64,000 nucleotides of DNA from an uncultured Acetatifactor sp. (GTDB taxonomy: Bacteria; Bacillota; Clostridia; Lachnospirales; Lachnospiraceae): the NCBI GenBank assembly GCA_934433135.1, contig CAKRZO010000001.1:248001-312000 (forward strand). Direction: 5' to 3'. The notes beneath the pieces were generated by a model. That model saw only the letters and a list, made by a program, of their open reading frames with translations. It searched no databases and was not told the origin of the DNA. Positions 45,235 through 54,472 of this stretch are shown piece after piece. Each line of letters starts with the position of its first letter. Within the stretch, counting starts at the first letter, position 1. A program made the translations under genes and the position numbers.

Positions 45235-46071
45235 CTATAAATAGCAGGTCTCTCCCGGGCCGACTTTGTAATTTTTATCATTTGCCGTAAAGTAAACTGC
45301 CAGCTGGGAAGGATTGTATACCATGGTATTATCTACGCTGAAAACAAGAGCGCGGTACGCTGTAACGTATTCATAAATCTCCATATTGGTAGCATACCAG
45401 ATCTCTTCTTCCCGGCCGCCCATTTTTTCACAGAATTCCTCGATGACATACCATTTGTTATCCCGGAATTCAAAGCTATGTCCCCACAGATAGAAAAGCA
45501 GCGCTTCTCTTCTGGCGCAGTAATTGGTATTCGGATCGGCAGCCAGGAACTGATCCGCATATTCCATCATCTTGGGGTTCGTATTATGCGCGGTAGGCAT
45601 CCAGCACAGCCAGTCTTCCGGAATCGTAAAACTGCCTTCTTCTCCACCGGCCGAACGGGCATATACAATGCCAAGCATCCTAAGATAGGACTTTATGGTT
45701 TCATTGGTCTGAACTCTGTCCGGATATGCCATGCCCCGGATGATACGGTGGTAAAATTGCTCCAGTGCCCTGCGTCCTTCATAAATTTCATGAATGCCGT
45801 CAATCGGTGCAGAAATCAAAGGAGCCATATGCTGAAACCCATGTACGGCTACTTCATGCCCATTGGGAAAATACAGCGTACGCAGTTCTTCTTCGGAGAG
45901 TCCTCCCTCCTTTGGTTTTTCCACACAATATCCCGGCAGATTAAAGGTTCCTTTAATGCCGTGGGCATTCATGATTTCTACAAGCTGCCTATCCCAAACA
46001 GTTCCGTCATCGTAGCTTAAAGTCAATGCTTTCGTCCGAAATCCCGGCCATCTTAAAAAACGATATTTCAT
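45235..46071 (-). CDS. Polysaccharide-deacetylase-family (NodB-like) protein
   Basis: Protein of 278 residues of the NodB/CE4 fold: LSYDDGTVWDRQLVEIM (metal and catalytic Asp pair), VAVHGFQHM (metal His) and GMAYPDR. There is no signal peptide, so it is probably cytoplasmic, acting on imported N- or O-acetylated oligosaccharides or as an unrelated amide hydrolase. It is separated from the galactose mutarotase gene by 64 bp on the same strand. Confidence 0.78.
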   Translation of the reverse strand: MKYRFLRWPGFRTKALTLSYDDGTVWDRQLVEIMNAHGIKGTFNLPGYCVEKPKEGGLSEEELRTLYFPNGHEVAVHGFQHMAPLISAPIDGIHEIYEGRRALEQFYHRIIRGMAYPDRVQTNETIKSYLRMLGIVYARSAGGEEGSFTIPEDWLCWMPTAHNTNPKMMEYADQFLAADPNTNYCARREALLFYLWGHSFEFRDNKWYVIEEFCEKMGGREEEIWYATNMEIYEYVTAYRALVFSVDNTMVYNPSQLAVYFTANDKNYKVGPGETCYL

Positions 46072-46135
46072 AATTTATGCCTCCATGATCCTGTTCTTTT
46101 CGAAATAATTCTTCTAAACGGTTGTCCTTTTCTTT

Positions 46136-47188
46136 TTATTCTACAGAAAAACGATATAAGGTTCTGCTGTGGAAGGTCTTTCCCGCCGGTACCACACTGC
46201 TGGGGAAAGAAGGTTCATTGCAGGCATTGGGATAGAACTGGGTCTCAAAGCAGATGCCGCCGCGTTTTTCATAGAAGCAGCCTCCCTTTCCGCGTTTGTG
46301 ATCCAGGAAATTGGCCGAATAAATCTGGATACCGCAAAGATCGGTTTCCGTTTCCATAACAATTCCGGTCTCCTCGGATTTTAACCTGGCTGCTTTATGC
46401 AGTTTTCCGTCGTTTTTCAGAACATAGTTATGGTCATAACCGCCGGCAAGCTTTAAGGGTTCATAATCTGCCCGAATATCCTGTCCGATCTTTTTCGGCG
46501 TTCTGAAATCCATCGGTGTACCTTCTACAGGGGCAATTTCTCCGGTAGGTGCAAGTGTTGCATCCGTAGGTGTAAAGCCTTCTGCGTACACCTCCAGAAT
46601 CTGATTTTCAACACTTCCGCTGTTATGTCCTGCCAGATTGAAATAAGAATGGTTGGTAGGATTGATGACCGTAGTCTTATCGCTGCACATAATATAATCC
46701 AGAATAAGCTCACCTGCCTGTGTCAGTGTATAACGAATTGTCTGATCCAGATTACCCGGCAGATCCTGCTCCATATCCGGGCTCATACGCTTCATCTCTA
46801 CATAACAGCTATCCTGCGTCTGTCCCATAGAAGCTTCATAAACCTGATAATGAGATCGATTGGATCCGCTGTGCAGATTATTTCCGTTATTGTTATCCTC
46901 CAACTGATACTCCACGCCATCCAGCGTCACACGTGCACCTTTAATCCGGTTGGCATTTCTTCCGATGTACGCACCGAATCCACAGGAATTATCGTAATAT
47001 TCCTCTATCGTATCATATCCTAACAGAACATCCACTTTTTTTCCGTCCTTGTCCGTTACGAAAATATTCAGGATCTCTGCTCCCAGATCGGACAATACCA
47101 CTTCTAACCCCTTTTCATTATCCAGATAATATTTGCTGACTTCTTTACCCTCCCGGGACAGTCCCCAGGCTTCTTTTCTGATTAACAT
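46136..47188 (-). CDS. galM: Aldose 1-epimerase (galactose mutarotase)
   Basis: Enzyme of 350 residues that interconverts alpha and beta anomers of aldoses. Family motifs are GAYIGRNANRIKGA, NNGNNLHSG, PTNHSYFNLAG (catalytic His), GYDHNYVL and the C-terminal FCFETQFYPNACN-like GICFETQFYPNACNEPSFPS with the catalytic Glu. AGAGG precedes the ATG. It is followed by the deacetylase gene, and upstream lies a 516-bp gene-free gap with mini-elements. Function is general sugar catabolism. Confidence 0.92.
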   Translation of the reverse strand: MLIRKEAWGLSREGKEVSKYYLDNEKGLEVVLSDLGAEILNIFVTDKDGKKVDVLLGYDTIEEYYDNSCGFGAYIGRNANRIKGARVTLDGVEYQLEDNNNGNNLHSGSNRSHYQVYEASMGQTQDSCYVEMKRMSPDMEQDLPGNLDQTIRYTLTQAGELILDYIMCSDKTTVINPTNHSYFNLAGHNSGSVENQILEVYAEGFTPTDATLAPTGEIAPVEGTPMDFRTPKKIGQDIRADYEPLKLAGGYDHNYVLKNDGKLHKAARLKSEETGIVMETETDLCGIQIYSANFLDHKRGKGGCFYEKRGGICFETQFYPNACNEPSFPSSVVPAGKTFHSRTLYRFSVE

Positions 47189-47374
47189 CCTAACCTCTTT
47201 CCCCGCAGCATTTACTTCTGCAGACGTTTATTACCAATATATTTTGTATCTGTAATCGTTCCGACGCGTTGTTTATACGCCTTCGTGCATCCAAGAACTT
47301 TACTCTTATTCTATAACATTACGTTGCAAAAGTAAACCGGGATTCCTTATTTTACAAATTTTGTCCGAAATATC

Positions 47375-47538
47375 GTAACAGTTCAGACAATCATTCTTGT
47401 GGACAGATTTCATGCTTGCATGAAAGTCTGTCTGCATGAATGATTGAGCTTAGCGCCAAGTATATGAGCAAAAGTAGCTGCGAAGCAGCGAAAAGCGCTG
47501 AAAGCGCGGTTTTGCGAATGGCGCGTCTGGACTGTTAC
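47375..47538 (+). mobile_element. Mini-element copy C with 8-bp target duplication
   Basis: A 164-bp element with ends GTAACAGTTCAGAC and GTCTGGACTGTTAC, same orientation as copy A. Perfect flanking repeat GAAATATC at 47367-47374 and 47539-47546. Internal hairpin GATTTCATGCTTGCATGAAAGTC and blocks GCTTAGCGCC and TTTTGCGAATGGCGCG match copy A. It has no ORF. GTAA-starting ends with 8-bp duplications are what I recall for IS66-family elements, so a non-autonomous IS66-type derivative is inferred. Confidence 0.88.
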
Positions 47539-47549
47539 GAAATATCAGT

Positions 47550-47640
47550 TACAGTTCACTCGTACGTTTATGCAGGCAGATTCCATGCTTGCATAAGAAT
47601 CTGTCTGCAGGAACGTATGAACTTAGCGCCGGGCGCACCC
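47550..47640 (+). repeat. Related hairpin repeat (TACAGTTCACTCG type)
   Basis: Begins TACAGTTCACTCGTACG, folds over CAGGCAGATTCCATGC / GCATAAGAATCTGTCTGC, and ends ACTTAGCGCCGGGCGC. Relatives are at 56153 and 3590. It lies directly beside copy C. With the terminator at 47644, these fill much of the gap 47189-47704; the rest, 47189-47366, is the galM promoter region, AT-rich without clear hexamers. Confidence 0.7.
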
Positions 47641-47643
47641 GAA

Positions 47644-47687
47644 AAATGCCGGAATCCAAGCAAATCATCCGCCTGGTTCCGGCATTT
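47644..47687 (-). terminator. Intrinsic terminator of the iolB operon
   Basis: AAATGCCGGAA / TTCCGGCATTT stem, 11 bp, followed on the minus strand by a TTTTTC run, 17 bases past the iolB stop. Confidence 0.85.
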
Positions 47688-47704
47688 CCATGCATTTTTA
47701 CACA

Positions 47705-48505
47705 TTATTTTTTCAGAATCCACTCGTGATCCGGATCATTACTGCGGTTAAAGCCCTGGTATTCGCCGGCCATAAGCCACAGGAAGTAGGTTTCGTAGCC
47801 CGGAATGGAAACGGTTGTATGGTATCCTTTCGGGAATTCCACAAGTTCATCCTGTTTTACACGGTAAGCTTCGTCAATCTCTCCATTTGCTGTATACAGG
47901 CACTGTACGGCAAAGCCCTGAGAAGGATTGAACAGGAAATAATAAATCTCTTCTGCAATACACTCCTTGGGCATATTGTCCTCATCATGTTTGTGAGGCG
48001 GGAATCCTGCCCAGTTACCCGGTGTCACATAAGCTTCTCCTATGGTAAGAACCTTCGCATTGGAATTCTGATCAATGATAAAACTGGTTTTTCTCTGATA
48101 AGGCTGTTCTCCCAGCAGTTTCAGAACCACATGATCTTCCTTTAAAAGCTGAGGAGCCGTTTTTACCGAAACCGGTGTTGCACAAACTGCAATTTTCACC
48201 GCATCTTCCGCCAGAATGGTAAGCTGCATATCTCTGGGCATATAGAAACTTTCCGCTTTCCGGTTTTCAAATACCGTGCTGCGGTTTCCGACATGCTCCC
48301 ACTTTACCTCATCAAACAGGACACTGCAATGACCTTCCAGCATAATAAAAGCAGTTTCCTTGTCTTCCGTAGAAAAATTTACACTCTCTCCCGCATCCAG
48401 CATAATAATGCCGAATTCCAACATTTTTAAGGTACATTCTCCTATTTTACAAATCGGCGTATAACCTTTTGCCGGTTTATAGGTTTTCTTATAATTGATT
48501 CCCAT
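47705..48505 (-). CDS. iolB: 5-deoxy-glucuronate isomerase
   Basis: Cupin enzyme of 266 residues that, in myo-inositol breakdown, converts 5-deoxy-glucuronate to 5-dehydro-2-deoxy-gluconate. The metal site motif PPHKHDED, followed by EEIYYFLFNPSQGF and the C-terminal GYETYFLWLMAGE, matches IolB over its full length. It is the last gene of a seven-gene operon that lacks the inositol dehydrogenase, dehydratase and hydrolase genes (iolG, iolE, iolD). Its role here may thus be on another deoxy-uronate or hexuronate. A hairpin at 48535-48574 separates it from the FGGY kinase gene. Confidence 0.9.
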   Translation of the reverse strand: MGINYKKTYKPAKGYTPICKIGECTLKMLEFGIIMLDAGESVNFSTEDKETAFIMLEGHCSVLFDEVKWEHVGNRSTVFENRKAESFYMPRDMQLTILAEDAVKIAVCATPVSVKTAPQLLKEDHVVLKLLGEQPYQRKTSFIIDQNSNAKVLTIGEAYVTPGNWAGFPPHKHDEDNMPKECIAEEIYYFLFNPSQGFAVQCLYTANGEIDEAYRVKQDELVEFPKGYHTTVSIPGYETYFLWLMAGEYQGFNRSNDPDHEWILKK

Positions 48506-48552
48506 GTAATAATCCTCCGTCTTCTTACTAATTGTAATGATTACACGGATTG

Positions 48553-50043
48553 CTACGCACTCTCGTAATCATTATGATATACCTGCGCAAGGGCGTCATG
48601 GATTTGTTTATACTTACGATATTGTTGCCGGTAAAATCCGGTATTTTCCGGATTCGGCTTTGTTCTTCCGGTGATCTTCACACATTTTCCGGCCGCTTCT
48701 TCATAATCAGCAAAAATCCCCATGGCAACGCCTGCCAACATAGCTGCACCCAGGGAAGAGTCGCTGGAAGCGGTCGTCTTTAAGGTAATTCCCAGCATAT
48801 CCGCCGTAATCTGACGCCAAAGCGCCCCCTTCGCACCGCCGCCGATCAGGATTCCTTCTTCTCCCGGTTGCATTCCGATTTCCCGGATGGTTTCCATACA
48901 GTCTAAAAGAGACATGGAAATGCCCTCCAGAACGGCTCTGGTAAAATGCTTTTTCTCATGTATCGCACGGATTCCCACAAAACTGCCGCACAATTTCGGA
49001 TCTCCGTAAGGCGTCAATTCCCCGTTTAAATAGGGATGAAACATAAGGCCTTCCGCACCGGGCGGTACTTCTTTTGCTTTCTCGTTCAGTAGATCGTAAG
49101 TTTCCCCGAAAGTATCCCGATACCAGCGGTAAGATGCGGCGCAGGACTTCGTTGCAGTTCCCGGATACCATAACCCCGGAACAATATGGGAATAATTGAT
49201 CAACTGGGGATGCGGAAACGCTTTGGGAGATACCACACAGATCCGCCCTGCCGTAGCCAGTTTGACGGTCATCTGTCCCGGTTTTACCGCCCCGGCCGCA
49301 AAGATTTCCAAAACCGTATCCGTGGTTCCGCAGATCACGGGAGTACCTTCGGCAAGACCGGTCATTTCGGCCGCCCCGGGAAGGATCTTTCCGATGATAT
49401 CGGCAGGTTTTTTTAACGGCGGAAGCATATCTCTTTGAATTCCCGCCAATCCGCACAGTTCATCCGACCAGTCCTGTCTTTTCAGGTCATAAAGCATACT
49501 GCCCTGTGCCTCAATATAATCCGTACAGTAAACACCGGTAAGCTGATAACGGATATAATCCTTCTCAAAAAAGAGATATCGAAGCGCCTGAAAAATTTCC
49601 GGTTCTTCCTCCCTTACCCACAAAAGCTGCGGTAACGTCCAGATCGGATCCGGCTTGTGATAAGCAAGGTGCGTAATCCACTCCATACCCGGCTCTCTTA
49701 ATTTCTGTGCCTGCTTTACGCTGCGGGAATCCGTCCAATGAATCGCCGGCCGCAGCGGCTTTTTGGCTTCATCGCACAAAACGGCTGTATGGGTTGCGGA
49801 ATCCAATGCCACACAGGCAATCTGCATCGGCAAAATCCCGCTCTTTTGAAGGATTGCTTTGGTGTTCTGCCGCAAAGCCGCCATCCAGTCCTCCGGTCTT
49901 TGTTCACAGGCACCTGCAAAAGGATGCAGAGTGGGATATTCCACCGTATTTTCCGCTATGATTTCTCCTTCTGCAGAAAGTAAGGTTGCCTTAGAGGCTC
50001 CGCCTCCGAAATCAATGCCCAACAGATAATTCAAATTCTTCAT
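48553..50043 (-). CDS. FGGY-family sugar kinase (xylulokinase-like)
   Basis: Carbohydrate kinase of 496 residues. N-terminal lobe LGIDFGGGASKATLL (ATP loop), CVALDSATHTAVL, then ICGTTDTVLEIF, and C-terminal GILIGGGAKGALWRQITADMLG (adenosine site). It resembles xylulokinase more than rhamnulokinase, but the substrate is not determined. AAAGGAG lies before the ATG, which is inside the end of the PfkB gene (overlap of about 30 bp), so the two are translationally coupled. Confidence 0.88.
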   Translation of the reverse strand: MKNLNYLLGIDFGGGASKATLLSAEGEIIAENTVEYPTLHPFAGACEQRPEDWMAALRQNTKAILQKSGILPMQIACVALDSATHTAVLCDEAKKPLRPAIHWTDSRSVKQAQKLREPGMEWITHLAYHKPDPIWTLPQLLWVREEEPEIFQALRYLFFEKDYIRYQLTGVYCTDYIEAQGSMLYDLKRQDWSDELCGLAGIQRDMLPPLKKPADIIGKILPGAAEMTGLAEGTPVICGTTDTVLEIFAAGAVKPGQMTVKLATAGRICVVSPKAFPHPQLINYSHIVPGLWYPGTATKSCAASYRWYRDTFGETYDLLNEKAKEVPPGAEGLMFHPYLNGELTPYGDPKLCGSFVGIRAIHEKKHFTRAVLEGISMSLLDCMETIREIGMQPGEEGILIGGGAKGALWRQITADMLGITLKTTASSDSSLGAAMLAGVAMGIFADYEEAAGKCVKITGRTKPNPENTGFYRQQYRKYKQIHDALAQVYHNDYESA

Positions 50044-50956
50044 ATCCCTGCTCCTTTAAAGCCTTCAGAACACGTGCTACAGAAGGGACGCTTTGTCTTG
50101 CACCGAATCCTGTGCATTTGATGGCGGATACCATACTGGAAAAAATGCAGCACTGTCTGTAAGAATAACCGCTCATGATGCCGGCAGCGAAAGCACCGTG
50201 GAATACATCTCCCGCTCCGTTGGAATCCACGGCTTTTACAGGGAATGCCGGATATTCCGAAATCTCCCGGCCTTCATACAAGATCCCTCCGGCTTTGCCG
50301 TTGGTAATCACGACTACCTCCGGATGGAACTGCATAAAGAGTTTTTCCGCTGCTTCCTTTAATGATTTGGTCTTTGTAAATCCCAAAGCAAATTCCGCAG
50401 AAGGAATTAAAATATCGGTCTTTTCCAACAGCTTCTCTACTTCCGGATACAGCCCGCCTGCATCATAGAGAACTTTTCCGCCGTATTCATGAATTCTGTC
50501 GGCTGCCTTCAAAGCAGCTGACATCTCGTTTCCGTCTACCATAAGAATTCCGGCCTGCTTAAGGATTTCCTCTGCTGCCTCATCCGGCTCATATACAGGC
50601 AGATTTCCTTTGTCAAAGACACAGGTTCTGGTCGCATTTTTCTGATTCAACCAGATGCAGGAACTAAAAGAGCGGTACTCTCCCTGCAATATCCGGATTC
50701 CTCCGGTATCTACACCGTATTTTTTAAAATCCTCCAGCAGGAATTTTCCGGAGGCATCTGTGGATAAATTCCCCAAATAAGCCGTCCTGCTTCCCAGTCT
50801 GGCAGCAGCTGCAAGCCCCGTTGCCACAGGGCCTCCTCCTGCCAGCTTGGAATCCACGGCACGCAGCTTGCTGTCCTCTGCCGGGAATGTTTCCACCGTA
50901 TAAAGCATATCGGCAACACAGGCACCGATTCCTGCTACCAGATTCTTGTTATTCAT
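50012..50956 (-). CDS. PfkB-family carbohydrate kinase
   Basis: Ribokinase-like sugar kinase of 314 residues. N-terminal KLAGGGPVATGLAAAARLG substrate motif and C-terminal AVDSNGAGDVFHGAFAAG, with the catalytic Asp in GAGD. In an inositol route this position would be IolC (5-dehydro-2-deoxygluconokinase); in an isomerase-kinase-aldolase route it would be a ketose-phosphate kinase. Start at the ATG behind GGAG. Downstream of the aldolase gene and overlapping the FGGY gene. Confidence 0.88.
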   Translation of the reverse strand: MNNKNLVAGIGACVADMLYTVETFPAEDSKLRAVDSKLAGGGPVATGLAAAARLGSRTAYLGNLSTDASGKFLLEDFKKYGVDTGGIRILQGEYRSFSSCIWLNQKNATRTCVFDKGNLPVYEPDEAAEEILKQAGILMVDGNEMSAALKAADRIHEYGGKVLYDAGGLYPEVEKLLEKTDILIPSAEFALGFTKTKSLKEAAEKLFMQFHPEVVVITNGKAGGILYEGREISEYPAFPVKAVDSNGAGDVFHGAFAAGIMSGYSYRQCCIFSSMVSAIKCTGFGARQSVPSVARVLKALKEQGYEEFELSVGH

Positions 50957-51015
50957 CCTACTCTCCATTTCTGAGCAACTTTGTCGCCCGCATGATCTTT
51001 CTTACGAATCTCACA

Positions 51016-51843
51016 TCAGGCTTTTCCTGCAGCACCCAGCAGTTCAATCTTGGAAATGGCAAAAGCCTTCACGGATGCAATCGGATTTTTCATAAACAGA
51101 TCAATCGCGTAAATACTTCTGGGTACGTTGAATACTTCATCCAGGAAAGCATAGCAAAGATCCGTTCCAAAATTGATTTTGCGGATACCTGCTCCGATCG
51201 CAGCCTTAATCTGATCATCCGGGATACCGGAACCGCCGTGCAGAACCAGCGGAATTCCCACTGCAGCCTTGATATCGGCAATTCTTTGGATATCCAGCTT
51301 CGGCGGCTTTTTATAACGGCCATGGGCTGTTCCCACTAACACTGCCAAAGCTGCTACACCGGTTTTCTCTACAAAATCCTTGGCATCTTCCGGAACGGTA
51401 AATTCATCCATATGATCATCATTTACGGTTCCTACATGTCCCAGCTCGCCTTCGACCTTCATGCCGTTAAAAGCTGCCATTTTCACAATTTCTCCGGTCA
51501 GCGCCACATTTTCTTCATATTCCGCAGCGGATGCATCGATCATCACGCTGGAACAGCCATAGCGGATGGCTCTGGTAATTTCCAGCTTTCCTGCACCGTG
51601 ATCGATATGGAAGCAGACCGGAACCTTTGCTTTCTGCGCCGCTTTGAGTACAATGGGCGCCAGAAATTCGGCTTCCCCTTCCTTAAACAGTCTGCTGTAT
51701 ACCTGGAGAATTACCGGTGCCTTCTTTTCCTCAGCTGCCTGAATAACCCCCATAACTGTCTCCATATTATAAACGTTAAATGCCGGTATTGCAAAAGAAT
51801 TTTTCTCTGCAATCTCCAGTATCTCATCCAATCCTACCAGCAT
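51016..51843 (-). CDS. Class II ketose-bisphosphate aldolase
   Basis: Zn-dependent aldolase of 275 residues: CFHIDHGAGK (zinc His and catalytic Asp), EGELGHVG, GTAHGRY (zinc His), LHGGSG (phosphate loop) and INFGTDL. The fold covers fructose- and tagatose-bisphosphate aldolases and IolJ (5-dehydro-2-deoxyphosphogluconate aldolase). With PfkB kinase and IolB in the same operon, an IolJ-like role is possible. GAGGG precedes the ATG. Product would be DHAP plus an aldehyde such as malonate semialdehyde or glyceraldehyde phosphate. Confidence 0.88.
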   Translation of the reverse strand: MLVGLDEILEIAEKNSFAIPAFNVYNMETVMGVIQAAEEKKAPVILQVYSRLFKEGEAEFLAPIVLKAAQKAKVPVCFHIDHGAGKLEITRAIRYGCSSVMIDASAAEYEENVALTGEIVKMAAFNGMKVEGELGHVGTVNDDHMDEFTVPEDAKDFVEKTGVAALAVLVGTAHGRYKKPPKLDIQRIADIKAAVGIPLVLHGGSGIPDDQIKAAIGAGIRKINFGTDLCYAFLDEVFNVPRSIYAIDLFMKNPIASVKAFAISKIELLGAAGKA

Positions 51844-51919
51844 TGTCTTACCCTCTTTTCCTGATTATTTTTATTGTTATAAATGAATGCAGTATTTTCC
51901 TGATTTTGCGCATGTCTTC

Positions 51920-53020
51920 CTATTTATGTGCCAGAAGCATCTCTTCCACCGTCTCTACCTTCGGCATTCCGTCCTTTGCAGCCGCCTGTGTAAGGGAAAT
52001 TTTCTCTGCAACCGAAGAAACCACTACCGTATCTGCTCCTGACTCAACCGCTTCTTTCAGTCTTCTTTCCGCCGCCTTTACAATCACATCCGGCAGATAC
52101 TGTGCCATCAGAAGATGTCCTGCCAGAACCGTAAATTTCCGGTTTAACAGCATTTCCGTATTTTCTCCGCAGGCGCGGATCAATTCCCGTACGCTTTCGG
52201 TCTCTTCCAGTTCTCTTGCAAGAAGGTAGGAATCCTGGCAGGTGATCTTTTCTGCAGTTTTCTTTACCTTCCATTTTCCGTCCTTTACAAGCTTTGCAAG
52301 ATATACCGGGAAAAGAACAGGTCTGGCTTTCCGCTCGATTCCCCATTCTTTATACTGTCTGATGATGACTTTGGCATCAAAAGGCTCATAGACAATCACT
52401 TCGTCATATTCATTCATAACCTCTGCCGCTTTCTTCATCATTCCGGTGGTCTCGCCTGCTGCACCGACCAGATATTCCATGGCAGCTCCGCTGTCCGGCT
52501 CATCGGAAAGCATTGTAAATTCCACTCCTGCCTCTTCCAGCAGTCGAATCGCATTTACGGCATCTGACGGTGCAAGATATCTTGCATCGCTTCCTAAGTA
52601 AAAAAGAACCGGCGTCTTTTTTTCATGTTTTGCAATTGCCGCTGCCAACTTTTCATCCAATCCGGTTTTTCCGTAAGCATTGCCGGTTTCCAGACAGTTC
52701 TGCACCATTTTCTTAATGTAATCCGGTGTTTTGCCTTCCATCGCTGCCTTCAGACGCACTTCCTTCGTTACTGCCACCGGATCCCAGCCTGTTGCGCAGT
52801 CATTGGTGCAGGCATTACAGCAGGCACACTCGTAAAGATTATCCATAATATCCGGTGTCACTTCCACGCTGCCTCTTTCCACCATGGAAAGCACCAGTGC
52901 TCTTGCTCTGGCAGTATCTCTCTCCTGACCTGTAGCATTGCCGATCGGGCAAATATGACGGCACATCCAGCAGAATCTGCAGGAATCTATCGTTTGTTTG
53001 CTTTTCTCTGAAATATTCAT
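51920..53020 (-). CDS. Fe-S electron-transfer subunit, GlcF/GlpC-like
   Basis: Protein of 366 residues with two N-terminal [4Fe-4S] motifs (CRFCWMCRHICPIG and CACCNACTNDCATGWDP), then a cysteine-rich heterodisulfide-reductase-type region. The gene lies 11 bp after the FAD oxidase gene, the usual pairing for glycolate, D-lactate or glycerol-3-phosphate type dehydrogenases that pass electrons from FAD to quinone or an electron-transfer protein. The later CCG-type cysteines are mostly absent (only ITCQD and IRACGEN remain). AAGGAGG precedes the ATG. Confidence 0.85.
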   Translation of the reverse strand: MNISEKSKQTIDSCRFCWMCRHICPIGNATGQERDTARARALVLSMVERGSVEVTPDIMDNLYECACCNACTNDCATGWDPVAVTKEVRLKAAMEGKTPDYIKKMVQNCLETGNAYGKTGLDEKLAAAIAKHEKKTPVLFYLGSDARYLAPSDAVNAIRLLEEAGVEFTMLSDEPDSGAAMEYLVGAAGETTGMMKKAAEVMNEYDEVIVYEPFDAKVIIRQYKEWGIERKARPVLFPVYLAKLVKDGKWKVKKTAEKITCQDSYLLARELEETESVRELIRACGENTEMLLNRKFTVLAGHLLMAQYLPDVIVKAAERRLKEAVESGADTVVVSSVAEKISLTQAAAKDGMPKVETVEEMLLAHK

Positions 53021-53031
53021 GGGGATCCTCC

Positions 53032-54453
53032 TTATAAACCAAGTTTGAAGGGATTCATGATTCCATTGGGATCCAGTTCCCTCTTAATGCCTTCAAATAC
53101 CTGCATGGCAGGTCCATACTGTTCTTTCATCAGTCTTCCCAGCTTGATACCTACACCATGATGGTCATTTACCACACCGCCGTTTGCCAATGCCGTTCTG
53201 ACACCGCAGGTCCAGATTGCCTGATGAAGTCTTAATGCTTCTACCGGATCCTTGGGCGGATTATCCACAATAAAGCGGTCGTATACCATACAGCCCCACT
53301 CATACCAATGAGAGAAATGGGCAATAAATTTTGCCATCGGGAAATTGGATTCGATCGCTTTTTTCATCTCCCAGTAAATCTTCTCAATCTTGTCGTAAGG
53401 AGCAATCGTATCCATGGTTCCGAACATCTGAGGCAGATCCATCATATGTCCGGGATAGAAGAATGTAATTTTTTCGTCCCACCATTTTTTGCCATAATCA
53501 CTTCCCAGATCTTCTGCACCGTATTTTGCAAAAGTAGACAAAAGAATCTTCTCTTCCACTTCTACCAGCTCATGACAGCCTTCAATGGCAACATTCATAA
53601 AAGCGCCGTCCCGTTCCACGCCCACAATCTTTTTGATTAAAGAGGCCGTTTCCGCATTATCATACAGTCTCATGACAGAAGGTTTGAATTTCTGTAAAAG
53701 TTCTCTTGCCGCCTTGAACGCTCCGGTCATGTCTTTGAATAAAAATCCCCGGAACCGTCTTTCTTCCGGCTGTTCATAAATACGCATCTGCGCTTTGGTG
53801 ATGACACCCAGCGTTCCTTCCGAACCGATAAAGATCTGGTTTAAATCCGGTCCGGCTGCATGCTTAGGCACCGGAGACGTATTGATGATATCTCCGTTCG
53901 GAAGAACCACTTCCATCTGCATAACCATATCATCGATTTTACCGTATTTGGTGGAAACCACACCGATTCCTCTGTGCGCCAGGAAGCCGCCCACGGTAGA
54001 ACAGGTCAAAGAGCTGGGATAATGCATGGTTGCATAGCCTACCTGGTTTGCTTCCCACTCCAGATGCTTGTAAATTGCGCCGGTACCGCACTCTATGTAC
54101 ATGCTGTCGGTATTGACATCATAAATCTTGTTCATCCTCTTGGTATCCAGTACAATACCGCCTGCAACCGGGATCGCGCCGCCCTGGGTTCCGCCGCCGC
54201 CTCCCCAGGTTGTTACCGGGATCTTGTAGTAATTAGCAATCTTCAAAACGGCTGAAGTTTCTTTCGCATCGGCAGGCGATACCACGAAATCCGCCTCCGG
54301 CATACGGCAGCCTCTGTCCGACCACATACGGGACAGCCAGTAATAATCAACGCTGTGCGTTATCTTATCAATTTCCTTGGTAGAGCAGTTCTCGACGCCG
54401 ACCGCATCTTCCAGCTCTGTTAATATCATGCTTGAGAGAAAATCCTTTGCCAT
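53032..54453 (-). CDS. FAD-linked oxidase, GlcD/2-hydroxyacid dehydrogenase-like
   Basis: Flavoprotein of 473 residues of the vanillyl-alcohol-oxidase fold. FAD-binding PP-region TTWGGGGGTQGGAIPVAGGIVL and STVGGFLAHRGIGV, FIGSEGTLGVI, and the C-terminal HHGVGIKLGRL. It should oxidise a 2-hydroxyacid or a sugar-derived alcohol and pass electrons to the Fe-S subunit encoded next. In this operon it may oxidise a sugar or sugar acid before isomerisation or aldol cleavage. AAGGAATGG precedes the ATG. Confidence 0.88.
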   Translation of the reverse strand: MAKDFLSSMILTELEDAVGVENCSTKEIDKITHSVDYYWLSRMWSDRGCRMPEADFVVSPADAKETSAVLKIANYYKIPVTTWGGGGGTQGGAIPVAGGIVLDTKRMNKIYDVNTDSMYIECGTGAIYKHLEWEANQVGYATMHYPSSLTCSTVGGFLAHRGIGVVSTKYGKIDDMVMQMEVVLPNGDIINTSPVPKHAAGPDLNQIFIGSEGTLGVITKAQMRIYEQPEERRFRGFLFKDMTGAFKAARELLQKFKPSVMRLYDNAETASLIKKIVGVERDGAFMNVAIEGCHELVEVEEKILLSTFAKYGAEDLGSDYGKKWWDEKITFFYPGHMMDLPQMFGTMDTIAPYDKIEKIYWEMKKAIESNFPMAKFIAHFSHWYEWGCMVYDRFIVDNPPKDPVEALRLHQAIWTCGVRTALANGGVVNDHHGVGIKLGRLMKEQYGPAMQVFEGIKRELDPNGIMNPFKLGL

Positions 54454-54472
54454 AAAAAATCCATTCCTTTCC

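Noticed and set aside
47375..47640. CRISPR-like array of hairpin repeats
   Set aside because: Repeats are not regularly spaced, no spacers are present, and the structure has terminal inverted repeats with a target duplication.
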